Source of the DNA: Virgibacillus oceani
GTDB taxonomy: Bacteria; Bacillota; Bacilli; Bacillales; Amphibacillaceae
Reading direction: 5' to 3'
Assembly (NCBI RefSeq): GCF_014638995.1
Contig: NZ_BMFR01000010.1
Span: forward strand, 1 to 64,000
Length of the DNA: 64,000 nt
Shown: positions 34,327 to 43,945 of the stretch, one piece after another
Layout: each line of letters starts with the position of its first letter
Numbering within the stretch: the stretch's first letter is position 1
Notes under the pieces: model-generated
What the model was told of the DNA's origin: nothing
Seen by the model: only the letters and a program-made list of their open reading frames with translations
The model's database searches: none
Position numbers and translations under genes: made by a program

Positions 34327-34800
34327 ATGTTTAATGAGAATGATATCGGAAAAATGAATCAAAGCGAAGGGAACGGTAATCAAATAGCACCGGCAACTTT
34401 TGTTAATCAACCAATGAATGCGGTAGGCCCAAATTTTAGTATTTCTAAACAACCTGAGGGGGGGAAATATATGAAAAACCATCAAGGTCCTGCCCTATTC
34501 GGACAAAATCAGCTAAAGAATGGTTTCGGTCCGGTTTATGCGGTTCCGTCAATACCATGGGAAGGGCCGCCCCCCGTTGTGACGGCAACGACTCTAGAGA
34601 AGGAACTCGCACAGTCACAACCTAATTCAAAACCCCCAACATCATCTGAACGGATACAGGCAAAGGAAGAGCCCGACCTGGGACACCATGCTACCCGGCA
34701 TGACGACAATCAATATATATGGCAAAATCAATGGAAACCTTGTAACTGTTATGCCAGGGCCGCAATGCCTTATTACGTATACACTCCATATGGATACTAA
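34327..34800 (+). CDS. Probable spore coat-associated protein, Tyr-rich C-terminus
   Basis: The 157-aa soluble protein is rich in N, Q, P and G and ends with aromatic repeats (PYYVYTPYGY), a composition common in Bacillus coat proteins. It has a good ribosome site (GGGAGGAGAG) and a candidate sigma-K promoter in common with the Gln/Gly-repeat gene at 2492, whose C-terminus also is Tyr-rich. No family was recognised; the coat role is inferred from promoter and composition. Confidence 0.65.
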   Translation: MFNENDIGKMNQSEGNGNQIAPATFVNQPMNAVGPNFSISKQPEGGKYMKNHQGPALFGQNQLKNGFGPVYAVPSIPWEGPPPVVTATTLEKELAQSQPNSKPPTSSERIQAKEEPDLGHHATRHDDNQYIWQNQWKPCNCYARAAMPYYVYTPYGY

Positions 34801-35031
34801 CCCTATATAGATATTAAGAACCCATTCTCAAGCAAGATTGGGTTCTTATTAAAGCTTTTTTAGGGTATTTATTATTTTGTACTAGCGACTTTCGCAGAGT
34901 AAAAATGTAGTTTAATTCAGACACGGTATAAGTAAATGGCTGATGTATTATGCTGCCTAACGTGCAGTCATTTTAATTCCTTCAGCTGGGCATAGATGAA
35001 AGTTCTGTTTTAGGAATCACGTGGGTACCCG

Positions 35032-35805
35032 TCATGATATAACCTCATCTTCCAAATTCCTCCACAGATGATGGGCCTCCCTGGCTATATGTTCTAGCAA
35101 ATCCGGCGGGGATGTTGTAGCAGCAGCACATTTTTTGATTAAATCATCTAACTCCAATTTAAATTTCTCGAGATCTTGAACTTCGGGGATAAGCATTTTT
35201 CGGAACTGGTCCAACACTGGCAGCATTTTATTTCGAGGGGGACGAATCATGGTTTGTAGCGCCTGTGCCTGTAAAAGCAGCCGTTGGAATTTTTCCGTCA
35301 TCTGTGTGATTTGGTGATGTAAATCATAGTTAGATAAATCAACATAATGGTGTATATAACCCAAATGGTCTGCCATTTGCCTTAACCAAAAGACACTCTC
35401 ATGTATAATAGCATCTGAAGGTGTATAGGTTTCACCACTGTCAATTAATTTAAATATCCGTTGTGATTCCTCCGCCTCCCGTACCATGTGATCGATAAGT
35501 GATAATGGCGTTGAAATAATAACCTCGCAATGCAATGACTTATCCATTGTATAGGCAAGGAGACTGTGGAATTCGTTGGTAGCATGCTGGGCATCATCAA
35601 TTAACCTGCCAATATCGCCCTGCTTTTTTGCAGCCCTTTCCCATATTTTCCCTAAACGTTGAACGTTGTTTAAGTTTGCACGGGCCAATTCAGTCTCGTA
35701 ATGGCTTATTTCCCTATCAAAGAATCGACCATGGTCATAATCATTACGTAGGAAAAATGCAATAATACCGTAAGGATCCCTTTCATAGTTATCCGTATAT
35801 CCCAT
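35032..35805 (-). CDS. DUF2935 family protein
   Basis: The 257-aa helical protein begins with GIIAFFLRNDYDHGRFFDREI and contains spaced Glu/His/Asp residues typical of DUF2935, a ferritin-like-looking helical family frequent in spore formers. The start at ATG 35805 has AAGGGAG at 8-nt spacing; the frame extends to 35823. A sigma-E-like promoter (CATACAAT) lies about 40 nt upstream, hinting at mother-cell expression early in sporulation. Function unknown. Confidence 0.8.
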   Translation of the reverse strand: MGYTDNYERDPYGIIAFFLRNDYDHGRFFDREISHYETELARANLNNVQRLGKIWERAAKKQGDIGRLIDDAQHATNEFHSLLAYTMDKSLHCEVIISTPLSLIDHMVREAEESQRIFKLIDSGETYTPSDAIIHESVFWLRQMADHLGYIHHYVDLSNYDLHHQITQMTEKFQRLLLQAQALQTMIRPPRNKMLPVLDQFRKMLIPEVQDLEKFKLELDDLIKKCAAATTSPPDLLEHIAREAHHLWRNLEDEVIS

Positions 35806-35841
35806 AAATATGGCTCCCTTCACATCTTAATAGTCGTATTA

Positions 35842-35870
35842 ATTGTATGAGTATATACAATTGTCCTATG
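35842..35870 (-). promoter_or_regulatory. Candidate sigma-E promoter of the DUF2935 gene
   Basis: On the minus strand CATACAAT (perfect sigma-E -10) lies 15 nt after CATAGG, an acceptable -35. Confidence 0.5.
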
Positions 35871-36327
35871 TTAAAATTTTACGACAATACCAGCAAATTG
35901 CCGCAAATGATTGTTTGTCGTAGAACGGCGGAACAAGATCAAACTATAAGCTTATAAATTACATTCATGCCAAAGCCGAACAATTATCCTGTTCATCGTT
36001 CGGGTGTTAGTTCACATCGCTTATAACCTATTAGCACGAAACCCACGTTTAATTGTAATTCAACTAAACCGTTTAAGGCATAAAATACTGGAGTTTGATA
36101 ACAATTCTTTGGGGTCTCGACCTATTAGAACTTTTGACTATCCAGTAACCAGATTTAAATAAAAGTAACTAATAAATCGTAAAAACAATTAGTAACTGAG
36201 TATATATCATTGCGTTTAAGGTGTACAAAAAATTGTTCACCCTTGTTGATATGATTTAGAGTGAGGCAGCTGGTATTTATAGAAAAATCACTGCACAGAA
36301 ATTATTCATACAGGGGGAGATTTTATT
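35871..36327. other. Intergenic stretch without recognisable gene
   Basis: About 460 bp of AT-rich sequence between the divergent DUF2935 and lipoprotein genes. I see no reading frame, RNA fold or repeat here; promoters for both genes are expected. Confidence 0.5.
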
Positions 36328-36972
36328 ATGTTAAAGAAATTCGTATTTTTATTTGCAGTAATGGTCATTGCTGGCATGGTCTTAACAGCATGTGGCGAGG
36401 ATACGAGTGACAATTCGGAGGGAAAAGCAAAGGCGGAGTCAAATCAATCCATGGCTAGTGATGACTTAGCAGAAAATGACAAGACGGATGAAGCAAACGA
36501 CGATGAAATGGTTCAGGAATCGGAAATTGGCACTTTGCGTATCGCTTATAAAAATAAGGACTTGGATGAAAATGCGGAAAGTGGTCCAGTGAAACTGAAT
36601 GTGAGCGGGATTCAGATTGGCGATCTTGAAGTAAATGAAGATTACCTGGATATGTTTGACGGTAAAAAAAAGGTAACGGTGATTACGTTAAAAATGAAAG
36701 CAGAGAATACCTCTGATGATACAATTGGCTTCTATCCGGATCAAGCGACAATTACAACAGATACCGGTGATCAGGCGGATGCAGCTATGTTCTTTTCTGA
36801 CAATGTTGGCGGTGATTTTATTGGAAAGGTGCATAAGGAAGGTGACGTAATGTTTCTTGTTGATTCACCAGCAAAGGATATTGGGAAAGTTAATTTGATT
36901 GTTGATGGTGCACATGATGAGGGTTTTGAGAGTGTTGGGGAGAAGGTTGAGATGGGGTTTGTTTTGGAGTGA
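36328..36972 (+). CDS. Lipoprotein with DUF4352-like domain
   Basis: The 214-aa protein has a signal peptide with a lipobox LTAC (lipidated C22), an acidic low-complexity linker to about residue 65, then a beta-rich domain with VTVITLKMKAENTSDDTIGFYPDQATITT, which resembles the telokin-like DUF4352 domain of Bacillus lipoproteins. It would be anchored on the outer face of the membrane. The binding target is unknown. The RBS GGGGGAG precedes the ATG. Confidence 0.85.
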   Translation: MLKKFVFLFAVMVIAGMVLTACGEDTSDNSEGKAKAESNQSMASDDLAENDKTDEANDDEMVQESEIGTLRIAYKNKDLDENAESGPVKLNVSGIQIGDLEVNEDYLDMFDGKKKVTVITLKMKAENTSDDTIGFYPDQATITTDTGDQADAAMFFSDNVGGDFIGKVHKEGDVMFLVDSPAKDIGKVNLIVDGAHDEGFESVGEKVEMGFVLE

Positions 36973-37148
36973 GGGCAGGTAAGATTGCCTATACAGTGTG
37001 ATTTATAAAAATCTCATTTTAATAAACTATCTATTTTTCCCCATCTTTAAATGATGGGGAACTTATTTCTTTATTTAATACTTTTATTCTTCCAAATTAA
37101 TTATGTATAATAAAATATTAAGATAACAAATAACAGGTGGGGAAGTAA

Positions 37149-37544
37149 ATGGATAAGAAAAATATACACGTGGTCGGAGCAGTAATAATCAATAACAATA
37201 AAATTCTTTGTGCGCAAAGGGGTCAAACAAAAACATTATCACAAAAATGGGAATTTCCTGGGGGAAAAATTGAGCTAGGTGAGACATCAAAGGAAGCGTT
37301 AGAGCGAGAGATAAAAGAGGAAATGCGCTGCAATATTGAAGTTGGTAAACAAGTTGATCATACAGTACATGAGTACGATTTTGGAATTGTTCATTTAACT
37401 ACTTTTTATTGTACTCTTGTTGATGGTGAGCCAGTGTTAACAGAGCACCAATCAATTAAGTGGTTACCTAAAGAAGAACTTCAAATTCTTGATTGGGCGC
37501 CAGCAGATATTCCTGCGGTAGAAAAGATAGTAAAAGGTCAATAA
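37149..37544 (+). CDS. MutT/Nudix pyrophosphohydrolase
   Basis: The 131-aa protein has a full Nudix box (GGKIELGETSKEALEREIKE followed by E) in the expected position (about residues 39-61) and the MutT-like FPGG and WEFPGG context of (deoxy)nucleoside triphosphate pyrophosphohydrolases. It ends 16 nt before the large PLD-helicase gene, so the two form a cassette; this pairing, not housekeeping mutT, is its likely role. RBS GGTGGGG precedes the ATG. Substrate not determined. Confidence 0.88.
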   Translation: MDKKNIHVVGAVIINNNKILCAQRGQTKTLSQKWEFPGGKIELGETSKEALEREIKEEMRCNIEVGKQVDHTVHEYDFGIVHLTTFYCTLVDGEPVLTEHQSIKWLPKEELQILDWAPADIPAVEKIVKGQ

Positions 37545-37560
37545 TAATATTGGGGGTGAA

Positions 37561-40461
37561 TTGGTGGAAAATTTTTTGAGAAATTTAGAGGATTCTTTAC
37601 ATAAAGGTTTTATTGATCGGAACTACGGTAAAATAGATACATATAAACCTAGACTATTAGTAAACAATACGAGTACAAATGTAGATGTGTTAACATCGTT
37701 GGTTGAGGATCTCGATAACTGTAAATCATTTATTTTCTCAGTGGCATTTATTACTGAAAGCGGTCTTGCTACATTAAAATCTCATTTACTTGATTTGAAG
37801 CGAAAAGGAATACGGGGTCAAATCCTTACTTCAACTTTTTTAAATTTCAATCAACCAAAGGTCTTCAAAGAATTAATGAAGATCACTAATGTGGAGGTTC
37901 GATTAACTGAATTGAAAGGGTTCCATTCAAAAGGTTATATATTTGAACATGATAAATATTTTTCTTTAATAGTGGGAAGTTCAAATCTTACTGCCCAGGC
38001 ATTGAAAGTGAATTATGAATGGAATGTGAAGTTAACCTCTTATGAAGATGGAGAAGTGATCACCCATTTTAAAAATCAATTTGAAGAAGTTTGGAAGGAA
38101 GCTAGTCCATTAACCGATGCATGGATAAAATCATATGAAGAGATACATAAACCATTCGATTACCAAGCAGCAACAAAATTGATAGAGTTTCCAAAGAATT
38201 ATGAAGTTAATTCTGTTCAAACTGCAGTTAATATTAAACCGAATAAAATGCAAAAGGCAGCATTGGAGCAAATACAGTCTGTTAGGAATGAAGGGCACGA
38301 TAAAGGTCTTGTCATATCCGCAACTGGAACAGGAAAAACATATCTATCAGCATTTGACGTGCGTCGTGTTGCACCAAAGCGTATGCTGTTTGTTGTACAT
38401 CGAGAACAGATATTACATAAGGCTAAAACTGATTTTCAACGTATTATGGGTGGACTTGAAAAAGATTTTGGTATTTTATCTGGTTCCATTAAACAGAAAG
38501 ATGCTAGATATTTATTTACAACAATACAATCCATTTCAAAGCAAGACACTCTGAAGCAATTTAGCAGTGTAGAATTTGATTATATTTTGATTGATGAGGT
38601 GCATAAAGCCGGGGCTGCATCTTATTTAAGAGTAATCGACTATTTTAAACCAAAATTTTTACTAGGTATGACAGCAACCCCTGAGCGTACGGATGATTTT
38701 AATATATATGAGTTGTTTGACTACAATATCGCTTATGAGATTCGATTGCAAGAGGCATTGGATGAAGATATGTTGTGTCCATTTCATTATTTTGGGGTTA
38801 CTGATTTCGAATATAATGGGGAATTCATTGACGAAACTGCAATCTTATCAAAACTTGTTACAAATGAACGTGTAGAACATATTATAGATAAAATTGATTA
38901 TTATGGTCATTCTGGTGAAAGTGTAAAAGGTTTAATATTTTGTAGTCGAAAAGAGGAGGCTGTTAAGTTATCTGAGGCATTAAATCAAAAAGGGTTCCGA
39001 ACGATTTCTTTAACTGGCGATAATTCTCAAGAAGAAAGAATGCACCAGGTGGATAGATTGGAGAACGGTTCTCTCGATTATATAATTACAGTTGATATAT
39101 TTAATGAAGGGATCGATATTCCTAGCATTAATCAAGTTGTAATGTTGAGACAAACCCAATCTAGCATTATTTTTATTCAACAGTTAGGGCGGGGTCTCCG
39201 GAAACATAAAACAAAGGAATATGTTACAATTATCGATTTTATAGGTAACTATAAGAATAATTTTTTAATCCCAATGGCTCTTTCTGGGGATAAGTCGCTG
39301 AATAAAGACAACGTTCGTAGACATACAAATGAAACAAGTTATATTAAGGGAATATCCACTGTCAATTTTGAAGAGGTTGCTAAGAAACAAATATTTAAAT
39401 CGATTAATGCTAGTAATTTGACAGCACTGAAAATATTTAAGGATGCATTCGTTGAATTGAAAAATCGACTAGGAAGAACTCCATATTTATATGACTTTAT
39501 TAAAAATCACTCGATTGATCCTGTTGTAATTACAGGAAAGTATAAGAACTATTATACTTTTTTATCAAAAATGAAAGAAGAAGTCCCAATGTTACGTGCT
39601 TATGAAAATTGTGTATTGACAATGCTTTCATCAGAAGTTCTTGATGGAAAACGGAAACACGAGCTCATTTTATTGGAAAAATTATTAGAACATACTACCA
39701 TTTCAACTGAAGGCTTTAAACATGCCCTTTCTGAATCTGAATGTATTGCTAATGTTGACACTATTACATCTGTACACCGTATATTTGACCTATCCTTTTT
39801 CACTCAATCGGACAAAAAGAAATATGGTAATAAACCAATAATCATACTAAATTCAGGTCAAACATATTCATTTTCGGAACCAATTCAGGAGAGTTTGCAA
39901 TCTAATCCTTACTTTAAAAAGTTAATAATTGATGTTGTTAAAAGTGGGCTTGAGCGAAGTAAAAAATATCATCCTAAAAAACAGCTTACTAGGTATGAAA
40001 AATATACTAGAAAGGACGCATGTAAACTATTAAACTGGAAAAACGATGAAAGTTCCACTATGTATGGATATAAACCGAAGTATCGGACTTGTCCAATATT
40101 TGTTACATATCATAAAAATGATGAGGTAGAAGCAAGTGTTGACTACGGAGATGAATTCATAAGTCCAAAGGTATTTAAATGGTATACCCGAAGTAAACGA
40201 ACTCTGGCTTCGGAAGAGGTTAAAAAGATTATTCATGCAGATGATATGAATATGGATCTTCATTTATTCATTAAAAAAGATGACGATGAAGGTAGTGGTT
40301 TTTATTATTTGGGGAAAACACTTCCTAATAAAGAAACAGTTGAACAGGCTATGATGCTTGATAAGAACGGTAAAGATATTCCGGTTGTACATATGAATAT
40401 GGTATTGGACAAGCCTGTAGAACATAAGCTATATCATTATATTGTGCATGGAATAAATTAA
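37561..40461 (+). CDS. PLD nuclease-SF2 helicase-DUF3427 type protein
   Basis: The 966-aa protein has a phospholipase-D-like nuclease domain (FHSKGYIFEH with H122/K124, then GSSNLTAQAL), a DEAD/DEAH helicase with Walker A SATGTGKT (253-260), DEVH (345-348), TATPERTD (371-378) and motif VI QQLGRGLRKH, then a long C-terminal part matching the pattern of DUF3427 proteins. It probably unwinds and cuts nucleic acid; defence is plausible but unproven. The start is TTG 37561 or GTG 37564 after GGGGGTG. Its upstream neighbour is a Nudix hydrolase; a broken paralogue faces it from 40476. Confidence 0.88.
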   Translation: MVENFLRNLEDSLHKGFIDRNYGKIDTYKPRLLVNNTSTNVDVLTSLVEDLDNCKSFIFSVAFITESGLATLKSHLLDLKRKGIRGQILTSTFLNFNQPKVFKELMKITNVEVRLTELKGFHSKGYIFEHDKYFSLIVGSSNLTAQALKVNYEWNVKLTSYEDGEVITHFKNQFEEVWKEASPLTDAWIKSYEEIHKPFDYQAATKLIEFPKNYEVNSVQTAVNIKPNKMQKAALEQIQSVRNEGHDKGLVISATGTGKTYLSAFDVRRVAPKRMLFVVHREQILHKAKTDFQRIMGGLEKDFGILSGSIKQKDARYLFTTIQSISKQDTLKQFSSVEFDYILIDEVHKAGAASYLRVIDYFKPKFLLGMTATPERTDDFNIYELFDYNIAYEIRLQEALDEDMLCPFHYFGVTDFEYNGEFIDETAILSKLVTNERVEHIIDKIDYYGHSGESVKGLIFCSRKEEAVKLSEALNQKGFRTISLTGDNSQEERMHQVDRLENGSLDYIITVDIFNEGIDIPSINQVVMLRQTQSSIIFIQQLGRGLRKHKTKEYVTIIDFIGNYKNNFLIPMALSGDKSLNKDNVRRHTNETSYIKGISTVNFEEVAKKQIFKSINASNLTALKIFKDAFVELKNRLGRTPYLYDFIKNHSIDPVVITGKYKNYYTFLSKMKEEVPMLRAYENCVLTMLSSEVLDGKRKHELILLEKLLEHTTISTEGFKHALSESECIANVDTITSVHRIFDLSFFTQSDKKKYGNKPIIILNSGQTYSFSEPIQESLQSNPYFKKLIIDVVKSGLERSKKYHPKKQLTRYEKYTRKDACKLLNWKNDESSTMYGYKPKYRTCPIFVTYHKNDEVEASVDYGDEFISPKVFKWYTRSKRTLASEEVKKIIHADDMNMDLHLFIKKDDDEGSGFYYLGKTLPNKETVEQAMMLDKNGKDIPVVHMNMVLDKPVEHKLYHYIVHGIN

Positions 40462-40475
40462 TTGAAAAAATGGGG

Positions 40476-42805
40476 TTAGCTATTAAGCTGTCCCCCACTT
40501 TTTCTTTCAAAATACCATTGCATTTTATAATTACAAATCTGCAGAGTCATTGCATGTAGAATATGTTGATCTATCTCTAGAACAGAAAAATTCATTCCAA
40601 ATTTTCCATTCTCAAAATATACAAGCTCATCCCTATCTACCCATTTAGACATCGGCATCTTGGCAATTAGTTTAACTACTTTTGCCTGGTCATATTCCCA
40701 TAATTCTTTTGTGTTCTTACTCGAGAAGTCAATTCGTTTTCGGTAATTTTTAGCCATATAAAATTGGTGGAAATAAGGGGCGACCTCCTCTGGTGTTGGT
40801 TTTAACCATTCTTCCGTTCCTTTATTCAATAAAAATTGTAATATAACCTTTTTATATGATTTTGTCATAGTTTCCTTTTCTACTTTATTTAACCATCGAT
40901 AATGCTGTTCATAAACTATAGATTCTTGTTCAGATAACTCTTGGAATTCGTAAAGGAATGAGAAATAGCCCCCAAAGGCTTGTTTATATTCTTTTGAATT
41001 AATGCTTCCATTAAGATGAATTTCTTTATAAGTGGGACTTCTACCTAGATTATTTTTTACTTTTAAATAGTCATGAAAAATTCGTTCTTTACGTGGACTG
41101 CGTTTTTTCTTTAATGCTTCCAAAAGATTGATAACTTCAGTCTCTAAATGTATTTCGCACTCTGCTGGAACAATAGGTGTAAAATCCTTACCTAAGGAAT
41201 TCTTTGACTTTTGTGTATCAAAAAGGGTAAGTTTAATATCTGCATTACGATAGTTACCAATAAAATCAATAATAACGCAAGTATTTTTTTCTACGAATTT
41301 CCTTAGACCACGCCCGATTTGTTGAGTGAAAACAACCAATGATTCAGTTGGACGTGCAAAAAGTAATGTATCCTCAGATGGGATATCGATCCCTTCATTA
41401 AAGAGATCCACTGTAAAGATGATATCTAGTTCCCCTGATTCTAGCATCCGTATACTTTCTTTTCGACTATAATTTGCGAGGTAAGTGCAAGTGCATTTGC
41501 CCCTTGATCATTGAAATAGTTTGCTAGGAATTCAGCCTGTTGAATGGAAGAACAAAATCCAAGTGAACGGGTTTGTTTAAGTTCATTCCATTTGGTGTAA
41601 ATTTGTTTTGCTTTGTCTAATTGCAATTGTTGCATCATTAGTTCATTCTGGTCATATTTGTTACCTAGCCAGTGAATGGCAGAATAATCAATGTTGTCTT
41701 TTAAACCATAATACTTGAATGGTGTTGTGACTGATAAACTAAAGTATACAGTTTCCGCTAAATAAAAGTGAACACTTTCCTATACGTGAGTGCAGTTTTT
41801 ATATGGCTGCCCTCGGGCAGCCATATAAAAACTGTCCGACGTGAAAGTAGCATAAAATAAATGCCCCATCACTGTTATAATAATAGATTGATAGACTACA
41901 ACAGTGATGGAGGCAAAAAGGTGGATAAGTGGAATATGTATATGGAAATTAAGCAATTACTAAAACAAGGCTTCAGTAAAGTGAAGGTGGCTGAAAAACT
42001 TGGTATCTCCAGGGTTACGGTATATCGTTATCTTTATCTTTTTCTTATCCATAAAAGAGTCCACCTGGTTGATTCAATATCAGTTCAAAACTCTTCTTGG
42101 CTTGTATTAAAATTTCTTCACGGTGCGCAATAAACAGAATCTTTTTATATTGTTGTGCAAAAAAAGCTGCAAGGTATGTTTTCCCCAAACCTGTTGCCAT
42201 AACAACCATAGCTTTTTTATACTCTTCGGCTATGGTGGATTGAAGTGCTGCTAAAGCCTCGGTCTGTGCTTGTCGTGGTTCAAAATCGGCAGGATAAACT
42301 ACGGGTGGATCGTATGTCTCTTCCGGTAAATCGTTTTCTTCAGAAGGTAATGTTAATTCTATTTCCTCCTTTTTTGTCCAGGTTGTGAGGAGATCAGCGT
42401 GTTCGGTATGGAAGTAATCATATTCTTTTTGATAAGTCTTTAAAGATTCAAGGCATCGTTTCCGTGTTATCTGCGTAGAACAATTCAATGAATGCTTCAA
42501 TTGATTCATCGAAGGATTCGTTGGATGCTCGCCGATGTATTTGCAAATTCCATTCAACACCAGTTGTATATGCCGATCGTGACATATTGGAGGACCCAAC
42601 AATGAGTGAACCCTTTTCTTTATTTTTAAATATGTATGTTTTTGGGTGGAAGGCGTTCCCATTACTTTTCCATAAACGTACCTCCAAATTTTCTCCTTGT
42701 AACTCTAGTACTTTTTGTATTGCTTTTGGTTGGGTGACATAAAGGTAGTCCCCAGTTAAAATTTTTATATCAGCTCCATTAGTTAGTGCGTTCTGTAAAG
42801 ATTAA
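40476..42805 (-). pseudogene. Broken paralogue of the PLD-helicase, interrupted by an IS21 remnant
   Basis: On the minus strand the pieces read in order: truncated PLD part (42805-42455, with HPKTYIFKNKEKG and GSSNMSRSAY), then a frameshift near 42455, then Walker A MATGLGKTYLAAFF and the helicase start up to about 42045, an IS21 remnant (41770-42042) with loss of about 100 or more codons around DEAH, then TTPFKYYGLKD, a second frameshift near 41475, and DLFNEGIDIPSED with QQIGRGLRKF and the C-terminal domain to 40476. So at least two frameshifts, an insertion and a deletion; the gene is inactive. The N-terminus before 42805 is also missing. Confidence 0.85.
41770..42042 (+). mobile_element. 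IS21-family left-end remnant with truncated istA
   Basis: The fragment begins near TGAACACTTTCC (an IS21-end-like sequence) and carries the start of an IstA-like transposase at GTG 41921 (RBS ATGGAGG): VDKWNMYMEIKQLLKQG and the HTH VAEKLGISRVTVYRYL, then it breaks off at about 42042. Just inside is a perfect 20-bp inverted repeat (41794-41813 and 41816-41835), probably a hairpin shielding the transposase gene. No right end or istB is present. Confidence 0.75.
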
Positions 42806-42813
42806 ACAGTAAT

Positions 42814-42945
42814 TCAATCCCTGATCTCATGATAAAATGTTGTGGGTAATTTTTCACCACGCTCAATTCTACCAATATTTTTATCATTAAGCCCCGATAT
42901 GTTTGCTAGTTTCTCAATTGATAAACCTTTTTCTATTCTTTTCAA
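42814..42945 (-). pseudogene. XRE-family HTH fragment
   Basis: The frame reads IEKGLSIEKLANISGLNDKN, then IGRIERGEKLPTTFY, an XRE-type helix-turn-helix, ending HEIRD* at 42814. The N-terminus is truncated (TTG 42945 follows a TGA). It lies just upstream of the broken helicase and may be its former regulator. Confidence 0.65.
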
Positions 42946-42959
42946 TCATATTTGCTTCC

Positions 42960-43212
42960 CTAATAACAGTTTGAATAGATTTCTATTTCCCAATGGTTAT
43001 CTTCCTTTTTAAAACTATTATCTAGTTGTAAATTGGTAGATCCCACGCCCTGAAGGTCACTTTTTGGTAATAAAACTTTTTGGACTAGCAATAATGACTT
43101 CACTACAATCCCAGCGAATTCCATCTAACTTTTTTAACTGGCTTGAAAATTGAATTTTTCTAATTGGTTTTTCAAAATTTAACGGATTATTAAGATGAAA
43201 TTTGAATTTTTA
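42960..43212 (-). pseudogene. Decayed minus-strand coding remnant, unknown
   Basis: Two frames join: PIRKIQFSSQLKKLDGIRWD and SEVIIASPKSFITKK*, then after a frameshift DLQGVGSTNLQLDNSF and DNHWEIEIYSNCY*. The codon usage looks protein-coding, but no family was recognised. Debris of accessory DNA next to the HTH fragment. Confidence 0.45.
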
Positions 43213-43309
43213 CGTTTAATTTAGAAAGTTAGCCAAGATGCACAATTTTTCTTCATGCAATATGGTAACTCTAGCAGCATTCATCATTACCATTTGGAGG
43301 AGAAAACAA

Positions 43310-43879
43310 ATGAACAACAAAAAGACATTCACGTTCGAGGAAATTTTCAATCAAAACGAAAGAAGAATTCACTACCAGATTCATCGCTTGAACATTAACG
43401 ATCCGCACAAAGATTTTTACCAGGAAGGTCTGTGTGCGATGTGGAATGCTTATGAGAAATATGAGGCGGATAAGGGTCCGATGGCAACGTATTTCAATTA
43501 TACGATTCGCAATCGGCTGATTGATAAAATTCGGAAAGAAAAACATGACACCAAACACGCAGCCGATTCGATAGTAATTAGTGAGGCAGAAATTGATGAT
43601 GGCAATCATTTGAAGATGAATGGGAATACCTATCCGATTGTTGGCTATTCAGGTCTGAACGGGAAGGATCCATACCTGTGGGAACGTCTGAAATCAGAGC
43701 TAACGGAGAATCAATGGAAGTGGGTGAATTTATATATTATGCATGATATGTCTGTGAAAGCTATTGCAGATCAGGAAGAAACGACTGTGGACGCGGTGAA
43801 AAGCTGGGGGAAGCAGGTTAGAAGGAAGCTGAAGGATTCGGAGTTTCGCAAACGGATTTCGTGGAATTTGGAATTATAG
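43310..43879 (+). CDS. Sigma-70-like factor
   Basis: The 189-aa protein has a region-2-like part (KDFYQEGLCAMWNAYEKYE, then RNRLIDKIRKEKHD) and a C-terminal HTH of region 4 type (MSVKAIADQEETTVDAVKSW). This is the size of alternative sigma factors or phage-like sigma-related proteins. ATG 43310 has GGAGGAG upstream; the frame is open from 43238. It is followed 66 nt later by a DnaD-like protein. Which promoters it would read is unknown. Confidence 0.75.
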   Translation: MNNKKTFTFEEIFNQNERRIHYQIHRLNINDPHKDFYQEGLCAMWNAYEKYEADKGPMATYFNYTIRNRLIDKIRKEKHDTKHAADSIVISEAEIDDGNHLKMNGNTYPIVGYSGLNGKDPYLWERLKSELTENQWKWVNLYIMHDMSVKAIADQEETTVDAVKSWGKQVRRKLKDSEFRKRISWNLEL

Positions 43880-43945
43880 AATCGTTGCGCTGTCCTTACG
43901 TAAAGGGTAGCGCAATACTAATGAATACTTAAAGGGGAGCTTAAG

